In this document: in pieces, positions 15,541 through 23,969 of the stretch
How the letters are laid out: each line of letters starts with the position of its first letter
Position numbering within the stretch: position 1 is the first letter of the stretch
From: Tellurirhabdus rosea
GTDB taxonomy: Bacteria; Bacteroidota; Bacteroidia; Cytophagales; Spirosomataceae
DNA: 64,000 nucleotides
Direction: 5' to 3'
NCBI RefSeq assembly: GCF_026278345.1
Contig: NZ_CP111085.1
Coordinates: 5,056,282-5,120,281 of the forward strand
Notes under the pieces: generated by a model
What the model saw: the letters and a program-made list of their open reading frames with translations, nothing else
What the model was told of the DNA's origin: nothing
Database searches by the model: none
Position numbers and translations under genes: made by a program

Positions 15541-17946
15541 TCAATACTTGAAATTATAGGTCAGCGAAGGAAAGGCCGCGCCGAAAACGGACAGTTTGTA
15601 GGCGTCTTTGAACGAGCGGGGATCGAGCCGGAAAAAGACCGAATAGGCGTTCCGGTGGCCGTACACGTTATAAACCGAGAAAATCCAGCTGCCCTGCCAG
15701 CGTTTCGTTTTTTTGATGGAAAGATCCCGGTCAAACTGGGCCGAGAAATCAAGCCGGTGGTAATCCGGAATGCGCTGCTGGTTGCGGTCGAGGAAAATGG
15801 GCAGCGGAACGCCCCCGACCACGGCCTTGCCGTACGGCTGGGTCATGGGCCGACCCGTGCTGTAGGTGTAATTGAACGAAACCGCCACGCGGACATTCGG
15901 CCGGTAATTCAGGGAAGCGTTCATGGCGTGGGGCTTGTCGAAATTGGCCGGATAAGCCCGCCCGCCGTTGATGCGCTCTTCCGGGAAACGGCCGTTCAGG
16001 GTCAGCAGGGTGCGGGAGTAGGTGTAACTGACCCAGCCGGTCAGGCGGCCCTTGTTGCGACGCAGCTGCGTTTCGAGGCCGTAGGCGGTTCCGCGGCCCT
16101 GAAGCACTTCCGCTTCCACGACCTCGCTCAGCAGAACATCCGCTCCGTCCTTGAAATCGATGGCATTCTGCAGGATTTTGTAATACACCTCCGCCGTCAG
16201 TTCGTAGGCGTTGTCGGCGGTATTCCGGAAATAGCCCAGCGACCACTGGTCGGCAATCTGGGGTTTGAGATAGCGGTCGCTCAGCTTCCAGCGCGAGATG
16301 GGCAGGGCGGCTGTCGTGTTGGTGATCTGGTGGATGTACTGCCGCATCCGGTTGTACCCGGCCTTGATGGACTGCCCTTCCGAGAGCGTAAACCGCAGCG
16401 CCAGCCGGGGTTCCAGCCCGCCCGTCCGGTGGCTGACTTCCCCGGCCCCGTACGTCCGGACGGACACGATGGAGTTGGGAGAAAAGGGCTGGTTTTCGGC
16501 GAACGTCCGAACGTCGCCCGGTCCCCGGTTGATGAGCTCCGAAAACCGCAGCCCGCCCAGAACGGACACGGCTTCGGCCAGTTTCCACTCATCCTGCACG
16601 TAAGCCGCCAGCTCGTAGGCCCGTTCGGTCGGCAGGAGCTTCGGCAGTACGGAGGAGTAGGGGCCGGGGACGAGCGAATTGGGTTCGAGCCGGTAGTCGA
16701 TGATACTCAGTCCGCCCTGCAAACTGTGCTTTTCGTTCTGAACAAAAGTCAGGTCGGTCCGGAGTTGCCGGTGCTCCACGCGGGATGTCAGCCTGAAGGC
16801 GTTCGACGAATCCGGGGAAGAGCTTTCGGGACGGTACTGGCTCCAGATGGCCGCCGTACTCAGGTTCAGCTTTTCGCTGATGGAGTAATTCCATTTCAGC
16901 GTGTGATTCAGGGTTTTGTACGTGTACTGCGTCGAAGAAGCGTTTACCTCGACGCTCGCCAGCGAGTCGGAAGCGAGTTTGAAAACGTCGTGGCTGAGGT
17001 AGCCCGTGTAGGTAAAGGTCTGGCGCTCGTTCGGCTGAAATTTAGCTTTCAGGGTGCCGTCGTAAAAATTGGCTTTGGTATCCCGCAGGTTTTTCGGCCC
17101 GAGTTTGAAGAGAAAGTCGTTGAACGAACCCCGGAAGGCCGCCAGGGCCGAAAGTTTGTTTTTGACCACCGGTCCTTCGACGGTCAGGCGGCTGGAAATG
17201 AGGCCGATGCCGCCGTTCAGGGTCCACCGCTCCGTTTCGGGTTCTTTCAGCCGGACGTCCAGCACCGACGAGGCCCGTCCGCCGTATCCTGGAGCAATGC
17301 CGCCCCGGTGCAGCATCACGTCCCGAACGGCATCGGGGTTAAAGGCCGAGAAAAAGCCCATCAGGTGGCTCGGGTTGAACACCGGGGCGTCGTCCACCAG
17401 AATCAGGTTCTGGTCGGTGTTGCCGCCGCGCACGTTAAAGCCCGGAGCGCCTTCGCCGACGCTGGTGACGCCGGGCAACAGGAGCAGGCTCCGGACCACG
17501 TCTACTTCGCCCATAAACGCCGGAATCTGCCGGATGCTTTTGATGTTCAGCCGGGTCACGCCAAGCTCCACTTTCCGGACGTTGCGGTCGGCGGCTTCGG
17601 TCGAGACCAGCAGTTCTTCGAGGTCCCTGGCGTCGGATTCGAGGCGAATGTCCTGGACAACCCGTTCTTTGATGGGAATGGAGACCGTGATGGGCCGGTA
17701 GCCCAGATGCGTAAAGCGGACCGAGTACGTTCCGGCCGCGAGCGGAATGACAAAAAAGCCGTCTTTGCCCGTCATAACCCCTTTCCGGTTGTCGATGACA
17801 AAAACGTTTACGCCCTGAATCGGCTCTCCGCTGGCCGCATCCCGCACGTAGCCGGTAAACGGAATGGAAGACGGATTATCCTGGGCCCGGGTGGTCTGAC
17901 GACAGATGAGCAGGAAAAAGATTAAACCGAGTAAACGTATGGGCAT
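15541..17946 (-). CDS. TonB-dependent receptor with carboxypeptidase-like regulatory domain
   Basis: The protein has 801 residues from the ATG at 17946 (MPIRLLGLIFFLLICRQ). The open frame runs further to 18276 but that part overlaps the polX gene and has no signal peptide. After the signal comes a carboxypeptidase-regulatory-like fold (GYVRDAASGEPIQGVNVFV, about residues 30-110), a plug domain (GEGAPGFNVRGGNTDQNLIL, HLMGFFSAFNPDAV) and a 22-strand barrel ending in an aromatic strand (FPSLTYNFKY). It imports a ligand across the outer membrane using TonB energy. It is not SusC: the SusC signature is missing, and its partner is DUF4249. Element S lies upstream. Confidence 0.93.
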   Translation of the reverse strand: MPIRLLGLIFFLLICRQTTRAQDNPSSIPFTGYVRDAASGEPIQGVNVFVIDNRKGVMTGKDGFFVIPLAAGTYSVRFTHLGYRPITVSIPIKERVVQDIRLESDARDLEELLVSTEAADRNVRKVELGVTRLNIKSIRQIPAFMGEVDVVRSLLLLPGVTSVGEGAPGFNVRGGNTDQNLILVDDAPVFNPSHLMGFFSAFNPDAVRDVMLHRGGIAPGYGGRASSVLDVRLKEPETERWTLNGGIGLISSRLTVEGPVVKNKLSALAAFRGSFNDFLFKLGPKNLRDTKANFYDGTLKAKFQPNERQTFTYTGYLSHDVFKLASDSLASVEVNASSTQYTYKTLNHTLKWNYSISEKLNLSTAAIWSQYRPESSSPDSSNAFRLTSRVEHRQLRTDLTFVQNEKHSLQGGLSIIDYRLEPNSLVPGPYSSVLPKLLPTERAYELAAYVQDEWKLAEAVSVLGGLRFSELINRGPGDVRTFAENQPFSPNSIVSVRTYGAGEVSHRTGGLEPRLALRFTLSEGQSIKAGYNRMRQYIHQITNTTAALPISRWKLSDRYLKPQIADQWSLGYFRNTADNAYELTAEVYYKILQNAIDFKDGADVLLSEVVEAEVLQGRGTAYGLETQLRRNKGRLTGWVSYTYSRTLLTLNGRFPEERINGGRAYPANFDKPHAMNASLNYRPNVRVAVSFNYTYSTGRPMTQPYGKAVVGGVPLPIFLDRNQQRIPDYHRLDFSAQFDRDLSIKKTKRWQGSWIFSVYNVYGHRNAYSVFFRLDPRSFKDAYKLSVFGAAFPSLTYNFKY

Positions 17947-17949
17947 AAA

Positions 17950-18048
17950 GGGACGGAGTGCTGGGCGGGCGGTTTGTGCCCGACGTTGAACCGCAAAACG
18001 GGGGCGGCTAAACGTCGAAACCGGTACGGGCAAAAGCGACTCCGTCCC
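17950..18048. repeat. long imperfect hairpin, element S (99 bp), GC-rich
   Basis: The outer arms gggacggagt (17950-17959) and actccgtccc (18039-18048) pair perfectly. Inner arms cgacgtt (17981-17987) and aacgtcg (18011-18017) pair as well; between them pairing is partial. It lies 5 bp from the stop of polX, and in that direction it is preceded by aaaagc. Its total size matches the other elements. Confidence 0.7.
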
Positions 18049-18053
18049 GCTTT

Positions 18054-19754
18054 TTACTGTCTGCGCTGGCGGCGCTGGGCTAAGTAATTTTGCATGTCGG
18101 CCAGCGGTAGTGCATTGAACGTCATGGCCCGGGTGAGGCCGCCTTTGCGGGCCACGGAGATGCCGTAGTGCATGTCGTGAAACCCGGCCATTTCGTGCGC
18201 ATCCGGGTTGATGCTCAGCATCACGCCCCGTTCCATGGCGTAGGGAATCCAGCGCCAGTCCATGTCGAGCCGCCACGGACTGGCGTTGATTTCGATGACC
18301 ACCCCGTGCTCGGCGCAGGCGTCGATGATGGCCCGGTGGTCGAGGGGGTAGCCTGCCCGCGCCAGCACCAGCCGACCCGTCGGGTGGCCCAGAATGGTCG
18401 TGTACGGGTTTTCGATCGCCTTCAGCAGCCGCGTGGTGGCTTTTTCGAGGCTCATGTTGAGCGTCTGGTGAACCGAAGCGACGACGTAATCAAACTGCGC
18501 CAGAATCTCGTCCGGATAGTCCAGCGACCCGTCGCCGAGAATATCGGACTCGATGCCTTTCAGGATGCGGAAACTGTCGCCATAACCGGCGTTCAGGCGG
18601 TCGATTTCTTCGTGCTGCTGCTTCACCCGGAACGGTTCCAGGCCGCTCGCGTAGGAGGCCGTCTGCGAATGGTCGGCGATGCCGAAGTACTCAAAACCCA
18701 GTTCGCGGCAGTAATCGGCCATCTGCTGCAGGCTGTGCTTGCCATCCGACCAGGTGCTGTGGTTGTGGACGATGCCGCGCAGGCTGTCCCAGTTCACCAG
18801 ATCGTCGTTGCGGTGGCGTTCGGCCCATTCCCATTCGCCGCGGCCTTCCCGCATTTCGGGCACGATGTAGGGAAGTCGGGCGCGCTGGTACAGCTGTTCC
18901 TCTTCGTCGAAAGGCTCGGTGAGGGCGTAGCGCAGCAGCGTCAGGCCCAGCGGCGTCACGGTGGCGAGGTGCTCTTCGGCCGCGGAATGAATGAAAACCT
19001 GCTGCTCAAACTGGCTTTCGGGCACCGTCCGGATTTCAACGCCGACATCGTACCCGTCGGCCTGGCCGCGCCAGATGAACGGGCTGGAGGCGGTTTCATT
19101 CTGGGTAAGAAAAGGCAGGTTGTTCAGGGCGTCGAGCGCGGCAACGGGGTTGGAGGTGGTCGCCACAAACTGGACCGTATCGACCTCCTCGGCCCGGCGG
19201 CGCACCTGCCCGGTCACTTCCACGCGGCCGAATTCCTTTTCCAGTTCTTCGAGCAGCTGGGCGGCCAGAGCCTCGGCCTTGTCCATGCGCAGCTTGCCCG
19301 ACTGGTTTTCGAGGAAAACGAGCGATTCCAGAATGTTCTGCTGCAATTTCTCGCCGAAGCCTTTGATCTTGGCGACCTCACCGCTTTCGCAGGCCAGCCG
19401 CAGGTCCCGCAGGTTGTCGATGCCGAGGTCCTGCCAGAGCACCCGGATTTTCTTGGCGCCGATGCCTTTGATGCGGAACATGTCGAGAACGCCCTCGGGA
19501 GTCTGGGCGAGCAGGTCGTCGAGGTCCTGCAGCCGGCCCGTTTCCACGATTTCGAGAATTTTCCCGGCGACGCTTTTGCCCACGCCCGGCAGCTTGACCA
19601 GCTCCGGAAACGAAAGCCGGGTGAGGTCTTCCGAGGTTTTATCGAGGTTGAACGCCGCCGAACTGAACGCCTTAATCTTGAAGGGATCGGCGCTGTGGAG
19701 TTCCATCAGTTTGGCAGTCAGTTCCAGTATGTCAACAATTTCAGTATTGCTCAT
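18054..19754 (-). CDS. polX: PolX-like protein: HhH domain, degenerate polymerase domain, PHP exonuclease domain
   Basis: A 566-residue protein with the bacterial PolX layout. Residues 1-150 hold helix-hairpin-helix motifs (LPGVGKSVAGKI, IKGIGAKKI, IKGFGEKL). Residues about 150-320 correspond to the polymerase palm and thumb, and residues 325-560 are a PHP phosphoesterase with intact motifs: H330-N-H332, GIADHSQT, GIESDIL, ASVHQ, LGHPTGR and INPDAH. In the palm the usual catalytic D-x-D reads T193-V194-Q195, and the third Asp reads Glu240 by my alignment by eye; GSxRR reads GQVRR. Polymerase activity is therefore doubtful. The 3'-5' exonuclease or AP-site repair function may remain. It is divergent from the DUF2306 gene. 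Confidence 0.9.
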   Translation of the reverse strand: MSNTEIVDILELTAKLMELHSADPFKIKAFSSAAFNLDKTSEDLTRLSFPELVKLPGVGKSVAGKILEIVETGRLQDLDDLLAQTPEGVLDMFRIKGIGAKKIRVLWQDLGIDNLRDLRLACESGEVAKIKGFGEKLQQNILESLVFLENQSGKLRMDKAEALAAQLLEELEKEFGRVEVTGQVRRRAEEVDTVQFVATTSNPVAALDALNNLPFLTQNETASSPFIWRGQADGYDVGVEIRTVPESQFEQQVFIHSAAEEHLATVTPLGLTLLRYALTEPFDEEEQLYQRARLPYIVPEMREGRGEWEWAERHRNDDLVNWDSLRGIVHNHSTWSDGKHSLQQMADYCRELGFEYFGIADHSQTASYASGLEPFRVKQQHEEIDRLNAGYGDSFRILKGIESDILGDGSLDYPDEILAQFDYVVASVHQTLNMSLEKATTRLLKAIENPYTTILGHPTGRLVLARAGYPLDHRAIIDACAEHGVVIEINASPWRLDMDWRWIPYAMERGVMLSINPDAHEMAGFHDMHYGISVARKGGLTRAMTFNALPLADMQNYLAQRRQRRQ

Positions 19755-19956
19755 GATCGCATCAGATTTCAGGCTGCAAAATATCGAAAAGGGAGCAAAG
19801 TTGGCTTACCGGCGGCGCGACTTCGCCGGGGCGGGGGGCGGGCCTGCCCCGGCAACACAATACCTTTTTTCAACAATCGTCCTGAACAGCTTGTAGAAAA
19901 CGGATAAAGAACGGCGGCCTCCGTGCCCCGGAAAAGCAAGAGGGAGGGAGAGGGGT

Positions 19957-20496
19957 ATGGAGCGGATTCTGCACACACCAGTCAGCGGACTGCACGTAAC
20001 GGCGGCGCTGCTGGCGGTTTTCTTCGGAACAACGGTGGTCCTGTTGCCCAAAGGCACCCGGCGGCACCGGCAACTGGGTTACGCGTACGTTGCCAGCATG
20101 CTGGTTGTCAACGGGACGGCTTTCGGGATTTACGAACTCTTCGGGCACTTCGGCGTCGTGCACTGGGGCGCCGTCATGAGTCTGCTGACGCTGACAGGCG
20201 GCATGGGCATGGCCATTCTGAAGCAACCGGCCAAAAACTGGCGTTTTTGGCACGAAGCACTCATGGGCTGGTCGGTGACCGGCCTGTACGCCGCCGGACT
20301 CGTCGAATCGACGTACCGGATGTTTCCGGCGCATTACTTCTGGTGGGTGACGATGGGCCTTTCCGCCATCACGTTTCTGACGGGCGGTTTCCTGCTGCGG
20401 TACGGGAGACAGATTTACGCCCGTTTTGGGCCATTTCGTCGGGTAGAAGCGGTTGTTAGTCAGAAAAAAATAGAGAACGGGCGGCTGAAACGGTAA
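19957..20496 (+). CDS. DUF2306-like integral membrane protein
   Basis: A 179-residue protein with about four to five membrane helices (ALLAVFFGTTVVLL, YAYVASMLVVNGTAF, VMSLLTLTGGMGMAIL, ALMGWSVTGLYAAGL, WWVTMGLSAITFLTGGFLL). Histidines at membrane edges (SGLHVTAALL, RRHRQLGYAYV, WHEALMGWS) fit the DUF2306 family of predicted membrane proteins, whose function is unknown; heme or quinone binding has only been guessed. Upstream is an unusually purine-rich stretch, agggagggagaggggt, a strong Shine-Dalgarno for a genome where these are rare. It precedes the 2TM protein gene by 51 bp. Confidence 0.8.
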   Translation: MERILHTPVSGLHVTAALLAVFFGTTVVLLPKGTRRHRQLGYAYVASMLVVNGTAFGIYELFGHFGVVHWGAVMSLLTLTGGMGMAILKQPAKNWRFWHEALMGWSVTGLYAAGLVESTYRMFPAHYFWWVTMGLSAITFLTGGFLLRYGRQIYARFGPFRRVEAVVSQKKIENGRLKR

Positions 20497-20501
20497 GTTT
20501 G
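20494..20501 (+). promoter_or_regulatory. candidate Bacteroidota -7 box (TAAGTTTG)
   Basis: TAAGTTTG overlaps the stop codon of the DUF2306 gene and lies 46 nt before the ATG of the 2TM gene at 20548. It could give that gene its own transcript. No clear -33 box. Confidence 0.35.
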
Positions 20502-20547
20502 TTTCATCGAAAAAACGTTAACTTACTGTAAACAAATCAATTCAGTC

Positions 20548-20835
20548 ATGGAAAATCGCGACCCTCACCTCTGGAAAATGGCCAAAGCCCGCGCGGGCTT
20601 CAAAATGCATCTGCGCACGTTTCTGCTCGTTAACCTTTTTCTCTGGACTCTCTGGGTGGTCATCAGCCTCGTGACGTCTGGCGGTAACTTCAACGGCTTC
20701 CGCTATCCCTGGCCTCTCTGGGCCACCCTCGGCTGGGGCATCGGCCTCGCCTCGCACTACTTCTCCGTCTACCGCTCCACCGACGAGCAGACTTTGGTGG
20801 AACGGGAATATGAAAAGTTAAGAGTTAAGAATTAA
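20548..20835 (+). CDS. 2TM domain protein
   Basis: A 95-residue protein with a short basic N-terminus (MAKARAGFKMHLRTF) followed by two membrane helices (FLLVNLFLWTLWVVISLV and WPLWATLGWGIGLASHYF). This is the 2TM domain pattern found in Bacteroidota, often next to or fused with histidine kinases; function unknown. The last codons (YEKLRVKN and stop) lie inside the left arm of hairpin element D, so the element appears to have set the C-terminal end of the protein. Confidence 0.88.
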   Translation: MENRDPHLWKMAKARAGFKMHLRTFLLVNLFLWTLWVVISLVTSGGNFNGFRYPWPLWATLGWGIGLASHYFSVYRSTDEQTLVEREYEKLRVKN

Positions 20836-20911
20836 GAGTTATGAGTTGTCTCCGCCGAGGAGTAAGCTAACCGGCGGAGCCAACTCATAACTCTTAATTT
20901 TTAACTTTTAA
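20814..20911. repeat. long imperfect hairpin, element D (98 bp)
   Basis: Arms 20814-20856 and 20873-20911 pair over about 40 bp. The outer wording is gttaagaattaagagttatg. The inner stem is ctccgcc/ggcggag with a 16-nt loop. The left arm contains the stop of the 2TM gene, and the right arm ends against the thyA stop codon. It belongs to the same family as F and, in its outer arms, A. Confidence 0.92.
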
Positions 20912-21706
20912 CTAAACAGCGACCGGGGCTTTGATGGCGGGCCAGGGGTTGTAGTTTTCGAGCGTGAAGTCTTCGAATTTGAAGTCGAAAACTGACTTGA
21001 CGTCCGGATTAAGTTTCATTTGGGGGAGGGGGCGCAACTCCCGGGAGAGCTGCAGTTCGACCTGTTCGAGGTGGTTCAGGTAGATGTGCGTATCGCCGCC
21101 CGTCCAGATGAACTCGTGGGGTTCGTAGCCGCATTCCTGCGCCACCATCATCGTCAGCAGGGCATAGGAGGCGATGTTGAAGGGCACACCCAGAAACACG
21201 TCGGCGCTGCGCTGGTAGAGCTGGCAGGAGAGTCTGCCGTCCGCAACGTAATATTGAAAAAGGGCATGGCAGGGCGGGAGAGCCATGTTCGGCACGTCGG
21301 CCGGGTTCCAGGCCGAAACCATCATCCGGCGCGAATCCGGTTTGTTTTTCAGCTGATTGAGCACGTCCTGCAACTGGTCGATGGTCCGGCCGTCGGGGGT
21401 AGCCCAGCTCCGCCACTGCTTGCCGTAGACCGGGCCCAGATCGCCGTTGGCGTCGGCCCATTCGTCCCAGATCGACACGCCATTGTCTTTCAGATACCTG
21501 ATATTCGTGTCGCCCTGGATGAACCACAGCAGTTCGTGGATGACCGATTTGAGGTGGACTTTTTTGGTCGTCACCAGCGGAAACCCTTCCCGCAGGTCAA
21601 AGCGCATCTGCGGACCAAAAACGCTGAGGGTACCCGTGCCGGTGCGGTCGGTTTTGCGGGTACCATTTTTCAAAATATGGCGGAGTAAATCGTGGAATTG
21701 CTGCAT
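20912..21706 (-). CDS. thyA: thymidylate synthase
   Basis: A 264-residue ThyA, the usual length for the short form. Visible landmarks are [20 protein letters not shown] at the N-terminus with the folate/phosphate-binding arginines, [20 protein letters not shown] with the catalytic cysteine, [33 protein letters not shown], and the C-terminus [11 protein letters not shown] that closes the active site. It methylates dUMP to dTMP using methylene-tetrahydrofolate. No dihydrofolate reductase gene is adjacent. Element D follows the stop codon and two small hairpins lie upstream. Confidence 0.98.
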   Translation of the reverse strand: MQQFHDLLRHILKNGTRKTDRTGTGTLSVFGPQMRFDLREGFPLVTTKKVHLKSVIHELLWFIQGDTNIRYLKDNGVSIWDEWADANGDLGPVYGKQWRSWATPDGRTIDQLQDVLNQLKNKPDSRRMMVSAWNPADVPNMALPPCHALFQYYVADGRLSCQLYQRSADVFLGVPFNIASYALLTMMVAQECGYEPHEFIWTGGDTHIYLNHLEQVELQLSRELRPLPQMKLNPDVKSVFDFKFEDFTLENYNPWPAIKAPVAV

Positions 21707-21711
21707 GGGGT

Positions 21712-21770
21712 AGCCCGGAGCGGTGCTTCGGGTTTATTTTACAGGATGCCCGGAGTGGCACTCCGGGTTA
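21712..21770. repeat. two tandem short hairpins sharing one core (element M)
   Basis: Hairpin 1 at 21712-21734 (agcccggagcggtgcttcgg...) and hairpin 2 at 21747-21770 (tgcccggagtggcactccgg...) are variants of the same palindrome, 35 bp apart. They sit between the stop of the OsmC-like gene and the start of thyA. This is REP-like architecture. Confidence 0.8.
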
Positions 21771-21772
21771 CA

Positions 21773-22228
21773 TTACAGAATCGTCAGGTCGTAGGAAATT
21801 CGGGCCGAGGGCCGGAGCTGTGCCGTAGCCGAGCAGTATTTGTCCATCGACAGGTCGATGGCGCGGCGGGCCTTGTCCTCGCTGATTTCGCCTTTCAGGT
21901 AATAATGCAGCCGGATGCTCTCAAACGGAGCAGGCGTGGCATCGGCCGAACGGTCGCCTTCCACGGTGATCCGGAATTCGTCAATCCGCTGCCGCTGTTT
22001 TTGCAGGATGAGCACCACGTCGATGGCGCTGCAGCCCGCCAGCCCCATCAGGAGCAGTTCCATAGGCCGGGCACCCAGGTTATGACCGCCGATATCCGTC
22101 GAGCCGTCGAGGTGAACCGGAACGCCCGAGACGCCCGCCGCTTCAAAATGGAAGGCATCGTCGACGCGGTTCAGCTCCACGGTCATGGTTTTCATTTTTT
22201 TGTGGGTAACCGTTTGCTCGTTATTCAT
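21773..22228 (-). CDS. OsmC family peroxiredoxin-like protein
   Basis: A 151-residue OsmC/Ohr family protein. Both redox cysteines are present, in LMGLAGCSAIDVV (about residue 66) and SMDKYCSAT (about residue 131). The GARPMELLLMGLAGC and RIDEFRITVEGDR segments are typical of the YhfA/OsmC branch. These enzymes reduce organic hydroperoxides or react with small persulfides; the precise substrate is unknown. An internal ATG at 22195 (MKTMTVELN) is an equally plausible start. A -7 box lies 26 nt upstream of the listed ATG. It is divergent from a small membrane protein gene. Confidence 0.92.
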   Translation of the reverse strand: MNNEQTVTHKKMKTMTVELNRVDDAFHFEAAGVSGVPVHLDGSTDIGGHNLGARPMELLLMGLAGCSAIDVVLILQKQRQRIDEFRITVEGDRSADATPAPFESIRLHYYLKGEISEDKARRAIDLSMDKYCSATAQLRPSARISYDLTIL

Positions 22229-22254
22229 GGGATTTGTTAGCTTGCTCGAAAGTA

Positions 22255-22262
22255 CAAAAGTA
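22255..22262 (-). promoter_or_regulatory. candidate Bacteroidota -7 box (TACTTTTG)
   Basis: TACTTTTG on the minus strand lies 26 nt upstream of the OsmC-like ATG at 22228. The same octamer precedes agmatine deiminase. Confidence 0.45.
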
Positions 22263-22334
22263 ATAGATGTTTGGCGGTTTGGTTGGTGTTATGCGGCCAA
22301 GTGTGTAAATTCACCAGATAAATCCCTGACAATC

Positions 22335-22661
22335 ATGTCGGACAAACTCTTTGACATTAAAAACGACCGTCGTCTGAGTGTGTACCTTTACCGGGCGGGT
22401 TTCGGCTGCTGGCTGCTGTATATCCTGATGGGAGCCCGTTTTATGGAAGACGTGCAGGGGTACCGCAACAACTGCGGTTTCTTTTCTTTCGTGCTGATGA
22501 TCATGGGCCTCACCACGTCCATGTATTACGACTACCACCACCACCCGGCCGAATTCGAGCAGAAGAAAAAGTGGCTCATCTTCCTCTATCTGGTGCTGGC
22601 GCTGCTGCTTTACAATTTCATCCTGCGCGGCAATCCGCTGGCCTTCGGGAGCCTGTTCTAA
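22335..22661 (+). CDS. small membrane protein of unknown function
   Basis: The protein has 108 residues from the ATG at 22335 (MSDKLFDIKNDRRLSVY). The longer open frame from 22185 overlaps the OsmC-like gene and its promoter and is not used. It has three likely membrane helices (GFGCWLLYILMG, FFSFVLMIMGLTTSMYY, WLIFLYLVLALLLYNFIL). A histidine run YDYHHHPAEFEQKKK sits between helices two and three. I do not recognise the family. It converges on a SnoaL-like lipoprotein gene across hairpin element Q. Confidence 0.75.
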   Translation: MSDKLFDIKNDRRLSVYLYRAGFGCWLLYILMGARFMEDVQGYRNNCGFFSFVLMIMGLTTSMYYDYHHHPAEFEQKKKWLIFLYLVLALLLYNFILRGNPLAFGSLF

Positions 22662-22664
22662 AAA

Positions 22665-22775
22665 AGACTTTTGACGCCTGAAACCGGACTCACCAACGGT
22701 CTGCGTTCCGGCGGGGAAGGGTAAAAATCGCCGGTTCATACCGCCTCAGAATCAGGCATCAAGCGCCAAAAGTCT
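22665..22775. repeat. long imperfect hairpin, element Q (111 bp)
   Basis: The left arm 22665-22687 (agacttttgacgcctgaaac...) pairs with 22731-22775 (..tcaggcatcaagcgccaaaag..), with a six-base insertion in the right arm. An inner aaccgg/ccggtt continues the stem. It fills the gap between two convergent stop codons (22661 and 22799). Confidence 0.82.
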
Positions 22776-22798
22776 ACAATTCGGCGCAACAATCCGGT

Positions 22799-23251
22799 TT
22801 AGCGTTTCACCTGCACCGGGAGGTCCTCCAGCTGCGCATAGCTCAGTTTCCAGCTTTTATCCTCGCCTTTTTTCCAGACCAGCATAAAATTGCCTTCGCC
22901 GTAGCCACGCGGTTCGTTGGGCGCTTCGGGCAGCACATCCACCGAGAACGTACCCGCTTCGTAGGCAACCTGGCTGTCGTTCACCGAACTGATCACGTTC
23001 GTTTTCAGGTCGCGCAGGGTCGGCAGCGTTTCGCGGACCCATTTCTGGGAAACCTCCGATTTGCCGCTGTAGTGCGCATTTCCCTGTACAAAATGCACGT
23101 CTTCGGCCAGAAAACCGATGATTTTTTCGGGGTCCTTGCTGTTCCAGGCACCGATAAACTGCTGGTTCAACTGCTGCACGTTCGCTTCTTCTTTGGGTGA
23201 GCAGGCAAGCATCAGCAGGGGCAGGACGAGGGCACTCAGTATCTTTTTCAT
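22799..23251 (-). CDS. lipoprotein with NTF2/SnoaL-like fold
   Basis: A 150-residue protein with a lipoprotein signal (LVLPLLMLACSPK). The mature part reads as an NTF2-like (SnoaL/DUF4440) domain: LNQQFIGAWNSKDPEKIIGFLAEDVHFVQG is the usual helix, loop and strand start, followed by SGKSEVSQKWVRETL and a C-terminal strand pair (GNFMLVWKKGEDKSWKLSY). Proteins of this fold bind small hydrophobic molecules or act as hydrolases or isomerases; no specific function can be assigned. It follows the glycine-zipper gene by 94 bp on the same strand. Confidence 0.85.
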   Translation of the reverse strand: MKKILSALVLPLLMLACSPKEEANVQQLNQQFIGAWNSKDPEKIIGFLAEDVHFVQGNAHYSGKSEVSQKWVRETLPTLRDLKTNVISSVNDSQVAYEAGTFSVDVLPEAPNEPRGYGEGNFMLVWKKGEDKSWKLSYAQLEDLPVQVKR

Positions 23252-23277
23252 GGTGTTGATCTAATTGGTTAGTGAAA

Positions 23278-23307
23278 GGGGCAACAGGCATGGATACCGG
23301 TTGCCCC
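23278..23307 (-). terminator. hairpin, possible terminator of the glycine-zipper gene
   Basis: The stem ggggcaac/gttgcccc (23278-23285 and 23300-23307) has an 14-nt loop that can pair further. On the minus strand it is followed only by TTTC, so termination would be weak. It lies between the glycine-zipper gene and the lipoprotein gene downstream. Confidence 0.4.
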
Positions 23308-23345
23308 CTGGTTATTGTTGACTTACAGACTAAAAAATCGACGGC

Positions 23346-23870
23346 TTACCAGCTTTTCCGACGGTATTCCGACATGCCGTAGGGCGCGTCCTGGTCGCCG
23401 TAGTCCGGGTTCAGCAGGTACATGGAATTCAGAGTATAAGCCGCTGCTTCGGGCTGGAGGGCCATCGGAGCGGCCGGTTGCGTCCGGGAAGCGGCCAGCG
23501 CGTTGCGGGTCGCCGGGGCGGCCGGCGACGGAGCTTTCCGCGTGATGGAACGGCTGCGTTCGCTGGAGGCCATTTCGCGCTGTTCCGAAGCGGCGCGGGC
23601 GGCGGCAATCCGCTGGTTGCGCTTTTCGACCTGGCTGCCGATTACGTAGCCGGCGGCCGCACCCGCGGCGGCTCCCACCGCACCACCGACCAGACGGTTC
23701 CGCTTGTGGATGATGGCTCCGGCGGCCGCACCCGTTCCGGCACCAATGACGTATCCCCGGGTCTTGGGATTCCAGTTCAGCTTGCGCTTTTTGCGCTCCT
23801 GCGACTGAGCCGGTCCAAAGACGATCAGGATCAGCAGGGTGATTATGAGGCTATTGCGAAGCGTTTTCAT
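23346..23870 (-). CDS. secreted glycine-zipper protein
   Basis: A 174-residue protein with a signal peptide (SLIITLLILIVFGPAQSQ). Residues about 35-85 are a double glycine zipper with small residues every third or fourth position: YVIGAGTGAAAGAIIHKRNR and GGAVGAAAGAAAGYVIGSQV. This is the YMGG-like/Gly-zipper pattern of small envelope proteins that insert in or lie on membranes. The C-terminal half is low in complexity and rich in Ala, Ser and Arg, ending in NPDYGDQDAPYGMSEYRRKSW. Function unknown. It is divergent from the esterase gene at 23997. Confidence 0.85.
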   Translation of the reverse strand: MKTLRNSLIITLLILIVFGPAQSQERKKRKLNWNPKTRGYVIGAGTGAAAGAIIHKRNRLVGGAVGAAAGAAAGYVIGSQVEKRNQRIAAARAASEQREMASSERSRSITRKAPSPAAPATRNALAASRTQPAAPMALQPEAAAYTLNSMYLLNPDYGDQDAPYGMSEYRRKSW

Positions 23871-23969
23871 GATTTCTCGTTTTAGTTAAGAACGAACTAT
23901 AGACAGGCTGTCCGGCCTATGGTTTAACTTGGTATTCTTTCATGTATTAACCTTTTTCAAAAAAAATTT

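Noticed and set aside
14428-17925. A plus-strand open frame of over 1,100 codons opposite the DUF4249 and TonB receptor genes
   Set aside because: It is an antisense shadow typical of GC-rich genes. The opposite strand carries clear signal peptides, plug and barrel motifs, while the plus frame has no domain and a biased arginine/glycine/valine composition.
17947-18276. N-terminal extension of the TonB receptor frame
   Set aside because: The 110 extra residues overlap the polX coding end and have no signal peptide. The ATG at 17946 gives a proper signal sequence.
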